In this document: one piece after another, positions 60,256 through 64,000 of the stretch
Layout of the letters: the number at the start of each line of letters is the position of its first letter
How positions within the stretch are numbered: position 1 is the first letter of the stretch
Source: Pseudomonas arsenicoxydans
GTDB lineage: Bacteria > Pseudomonadota > Gammaproteobacteria > Pseudomonadales > Pseudomonadaceae
Direction: 5' to 3'
DNA: 64,000 bases
NCBI RefSeq assembly: GCF_006438915.1
Contig: NZ_RCZE01000017.1
Span: 62,001 to 126,000, forward strand
Program-made: the position numbers and the translations under genes
Notes under the pieces: model-generated
What the model was told of the DNA's origin: nothing
Database searches by the model: none
The model's input: only the letters and a program-made list of their open reading frames with translations

Positions 60256-61296
60256 TTAGCGGGACATGACTTCGCGGATGTCGGTGGCCAGTTCGCGTAC
60301 GCGTTCTTCTTCGGTGTCCCACGAGCACATGAAGCGTGCGCCGCCGTTGCCGATGAAAGTGTAGAAGCGCCAGCCCTTGGCGGTCAGGGCAGCGATGGCC
60401 GGTTCCGAGAGTTGCAGGAACACGCCATTGGCCTGCACCGGGAACATCAGTTCCACACCCGGAATGTCGCTCACCAGTTCGGCCAGCAACTGCGCGCAGC
60501 GGTTGGCGTGCTGGGCGTATTTGAGCCAGGCGTCGTTTTCCAGAATCCCGACCCACGGCGCCGAGAGGAAGCGCATCTTCGAGGCCAGTTGACCGGCCTG
60601 TTTGCAGCGGTAGTCGAAGTCTTCAGCCAGTTTGTGGTTGAAGAACAGAATCGCCTCACCCACCGCCATGCCGTTTTTCGTGCCGCCGAAGCACAACACA
60701 TCAACGCCGGCCTTCCAGGTCAGGTCTGCCGGGGAGCAACCGAGGAACGCACACGCATTGGAGAACCGCGCGCCGTCCATGTGCAGGTTCAGGCCCAGCT
60801 CTTTGCAGGTGGCGCTGATGGCGCGGATTTCTTCCGGGGTGTAGACGCTGCCGACTTCGGTGGCCTGGGTCAGGGTCACGACGCGCGGTTTTGGGTAGTG
60901 GATGTCCTGGCGCTTGAGCGCGACTTCGCGGATCGATTCCGGGGTCAGCTTGCCGTTTTCAGTGCGGGCGATCAGCAGCTTGGAGCCGTTGGAGAAGAAT
61001 TCCGGTGCGCCGCATTCGTCGGTTTCGACGTGGGCAGTTTCCGAGCAGATCACGCTGTGGTAACTCTGGCACAGCGACGACAGGGCCAGCGAGTTGGCCG
61101 CGGTGCCGTTGAAGGCGAAGAACACTTCACAGTCGGTTTCGAACAGTTTGCGGAAATCGTCGGACGCGCGAGCGGTCCATTCATCGTCGCCGTAAGCGCG
61201 CTGGTGGCCGTGGTTGGCCTGTTCCATGGCGGCCCAGGCTTCAGGGCAGATACCGGAATAGTTGTCGCTGGCGAATTGTTGGCTCTTATCGGTCAT
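60256..61296 (-). CDS. ltaA: Low-specificity L-threonine aldolase
   Basis: A 346-residue PLP enzyme that cleaves threonine or allo-threonine to glycine and acetaldehyde. The N-terminal DNYSGICPEA, the substrate motif GDDEW near residue 38, and the PLP Lys in CFGGTKNGMAVGEA near residue 205 are visible. Its place among betaine genes fits glycine metabolism, and the order gbcB-ltaA-glyA-soxB is the same as in P. aeruginosa. The ATG at 61296 (MTDKSQQFASDNYSG) is chosen; an earlier start at 61347 is not typical. Confidence 0.94.
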   Translation of the reverse strand: MTDKSQQFASDNYSGICPEAWAAMEQANHGHQRAYGDDEWTARASDDFRKLFETDCEVFFAFNGTAANSLALSSLCQSYHSVICSETAHVETDECGAPEFFSNGSKLLIARTENGKLTPESIREVALKRQDIHYPKPRVVTLTQATEVGSVYTPEEIRAISATCKELGLNLHMDGARFSNACAFLGCSPADLTWKAGVDVLCFGGTKNGMAVGEAILFFNHKLAEDFDYRCKQAGQLASKMRFLSAPWVGILENDAWLKYAQHANRCAQLLAELVSDIPGVELMFPVQANGVFLQLSEPAIAALTAKGWRFYTFIGNGGARFMCSWDTEEERVRELATDIREVMSR

Positions 61297-61429
61297 GGCC
61301 CTGCTTTCCGTGGTCGAGTCGCCTATGGTGAAGCGACTCGTGGTCAATGATGGTGCGCACTTTACCGAAGATCATCCGGGGAGCACACGCGATGTGTCTG
61401 ACAGAAAAATACAAAGACGACGGGCAATT

Positions 61430-62140
61430 ATGCACATGACGCAACGGGATGGGGCACTGGATCTGCTCAAGTGGCTGGCGTTGCTGAGCATGGTGCTCGA
61501 TCACCTGCGATATGTCGGTTACTCCGCCGATCTGCTGTATGTCCCGGGACGGCTGGCGTTTCCGTGGTTCTGTCTGGCGATGGCAGTGAATGTTTCCCGT
61601 ACATGGGAAGTGACACATCAGTGGCGGTATCTGGGTTGGTTGCTCCTGTTCAGCGCTATCAGCGAGGTCCCTTACAGGCTGTACATTCCTGACCCCGACA
61701 CGTTGAACGTGTTGCCCACGTTGGCGCTTGGGCTGTTGGTCGCGCGGGGCTGGCAGCACGCGACGCTGCAATCGCGACTGCTGGCGGTTGCAGCGTTGAC
61801 GCTGGCAGCAGTGTTCCCGGAGCGACTGATGTTTGGTTTCTTCGGGGTGTTGTTGCCGCTGGCGATGTTGCTGGTGATCCGGCGTCCCTGGTATTTCGCG
61901 CTGCTGCCGGGGCTGGTGTGTCTGGCGGCCAATGAATGGCGGGTGCTGATGTATGCCGCGAAGCTGGGCAACAGTGCTGCGATTCCCGGCATTGCCGCTT
62001 GTCTGATTGCGCCACTGTTGGGAATGCTGCTTTTGCGACATGCCAAAGGCATCCATCCACGGCCGATGCGTCGCTGGGCGTATGCGCTTTATCCGCTGCA
62101 CTTCCTCGGACTTCTGGCCCTGCGCCACCTCATCGCCTGA
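61430..62140 (+). CDS. TraX-family membrane protein
   Basis: A 236-residue integral membrane protein with about seven or eight helices. The start RDGALDLLKWLALLSMVLDHLRYVGY is typical of TraX, the F-pilin acetylase family, and similar acyltransferase-3-like proteins. The C-terminal YALYPLHFLGLLALRHL fits the family. No pilus genes are nearby, so pilin acetylation is unlikely. The start is uncertain by two codons (ATG at 61430 or 61436). Its function in this locus is unknown. Confidence 0.85.
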   Translation: MHMTQRDGALDLLKWLALLSMVLDHLRYVGYSADLLYVPGRLAFPWFCLAMAVNVSRTWEVTHQWRYLGWLLLFSAISEVPYRLYIPDPDTLNVLPTLALGLLVARGWQHATLQSRLLAVAALTLAAVFPERLMFGFFGVLLPLAMLLVIRRPWYFALLPGLVCLAANEWRVLMYAAKLGNSAAIPGIAACLIAPLLGMLLLRHAKGIHPRPMRRWAYALYPLHFLGLLALRHLIA

Positions 62141-62446
62141 CATCGTCACCTGTGGCGAGGGAGCTTGCTCCCGCTGGGTTGCGAAGCAGCCCCAAGGCGC
62201 CTCACCAGACACACCGCACAGGCTGGTTATGCGACTGCTTCGCAGTCGAGCGGGAGCAAGCTCCCTCGCCACAAAGGTCTGGTTGCGACCGACCTTTTTC
62301 AGTCATGTCGTAAACGCACCTTTGCGTGGCGTCCGTAGGCATTTGGCCTGTCTGCGCCGGTCATACCATCGCATCCAAAGGGCACTGTCGAAACACCAGT
62401 GCCTTACCGAGACGAATGGCGCATAGATGCCGCTGGGAGAGACGCG
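62141..62446. other. Intergenic region before glyA
   Basis: This 306-base gap has a REP doublet (62151-62274) and about 170 bases of leader. I looked for a glycine riboswitch, since glyA and soxB are glycine genes, but saw no paired-aptamer layout. GGGAGAG at 62435-62441 is the likely ribosome binding site. Confidence 0.6.
62151..62274. repeat. REP doublet, GGCGAGGGAGCTTGCTCCC family
   Basis: Inverted arms at 62151-62176 and 62249-62274. Confidence 0.92.
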
Positions 62447-63700
<1,254 letters not shown>

Positions 63701-63723
63701 GCGCGGTTTTGGAGTAAATGACT

Positions 63724-64000
63724 ATGCAACGCTACTCAGGCTTCGGCCTCTTCAAACACTCCCTCAGCCATCACGAAAACTGGCAGAAAATGTGGCGCAC
63801 GCCGACCCCTAAAAAGGTCTATGACGTGGTCATCGTCGGCGGTGGCGGGCATGGTCTGGCGACCGCCTACTACCTCGCCAAGGAACACGGCATCACCAAC
63901 GTGGCCGTGGTCGAAAAAGGCTGGCTGGGCGGCGGTAACACCGCGCGCAACACCACCATCGTTCGCTCCAACTACCTGTGGGACGAGTCGGCGCACCTGT
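63724..64000 (+). CDS. soxB: Sarcosine oxidase beta subunit, N-terminal part (partial)
   Basis: The first 92 codons of a heterotetrameric sarcosine oxidase beta subunit run off the window end. The start MQRYSGFGLFKHSLSHHENW is typical of SoxB. The FAD-binding motif is VVIVGGGGHGLATAYYLA. The enzyme converts sarcosine to glycine, hydrogen peroxide and methylene-tetrahydrofolate. The ATG at 63724 is favoured by GGAG ten bases upstream; an ATG at 63718 is only three bases from that site. It starts 23 bases after glyA; soxDAG genes should follow. Confidence 0.94.
   Translation, partial: MQRYSGFGLFKHSLSHHENWQKMWRTPTPKKVYDVVIVGGGGHGLATAYYLAKEHGITNVAVVEKGWLGGGNTARNTTIVRSNYLWDESAHL

Noticed and set aside
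61262..61430. N-terminal extension of the TraX-like protein from 61262
   Set aside because: The first 56 codons overlap the start of ltaA on the other strand and are not family-like. The conserved start is at 61430 or 61436.
62275..62446. Glycine riboswitch before glyA-soxB
   Set aside because: The gap is too short after the REP element, and I could not see paired glycine-aptamer features.

Overview
The window is chromosomal DNA of a fluorescent Pseudomonas, most likely the P. fluorescens group. The evidence is high-GC coding sequence, the order tkt-epd-pgk-fba, the bet/cbc/gbdR/cdh/dgc/gbc quaternary-amine cluster in its usual Pseudomonas order, and 22 REP doublets whose arms carry the GAGCAAGCCCGCTCCCAC or GGGAGCAAGCTCCCTCGCCAC cores. 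No tRNA, rRNA, CRISPR array, insertion sequence or phage gene was found.

Region 1 (1-4580) is central carbon metabolism: the end of transketolase, epd, pgk, two small lipoproteins (one MliC-like) and class II fructose-bisphosphate aldolase, closed by a strong terminator. Region 2 (4580-5393) is an AT-rich islet holding one gene, a 77-residue protein about 60% identical to eukaryotic ubiquitin over its whole length without gaps. It ends Arg-Leu-Lys-Gly-Gly-Leu and has no conjugation or deconjugation genes beside it. This is the most unusual feature of the window. Region 3 (5394-21060) is a mixed set: a PL7 alginate lyase, a REC-PAS-GGDEF-EAL regulator, a YgjP-like metallopeptidase, an ElaA-type acetyltransferase, a periplasmic binding protein, YccS, a YhiN-type flavoprotein, DbpA, a DHA2 drug exporter and a TldD/PmbA-type peptidase pair.

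Region 4 (21077-40993) handles choline, betaine and carnitine. betIBA oxidise choline to glycine betaine. BetT and the ChoXWV (CbcXWV) ABC transporter import the substrates. A 20-bp perfect palindrome between betI and betT is the likely BetI operator. After sdaB and gbdR come the carnitine genes: gamma-butyrobetaine dioxygenase, betainyl-CoA thioesterase, carnitine dehydrogenase, dehydrocarnitine-cleaving enzyme, the binding protein CaiX and the activator CdhR. Region 5 (41052-45564) is an accessory block inserted in this catabolic locus: an orphan RHS/TccC-like toxin with an unrecognised C-terminus and a nine-G tract, a DUF3010 protein, a toxin-antitoxin pair and an LprI-like protein.

Region 6 (45799-53627 and 56399-64000) resumes betaine catabolism: a divergent M19-like protein, a DUF5943 protein, DgcAB and a dedicated electron-transfer flavoprotein pair (dimethylglycine to sarcosine), GbcAB (glycine betaine to dimethylglycine), threonine aldolase, GlyA and the start of sarcosine oxidase SoxB. 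Together these genes take gamma-butyrobetaine, carnitine or choline through glycine betaine, dimethylglycine, sarcosine and glycine to serine, and SdaB then makes pyruvate. Between the dgc and gbc blocks lie an acetyltransferase, an aspartic-protease-like protein and a 560-bp array of degenerate tandem repeats, each repeat carrying a DnaA-box sequence.
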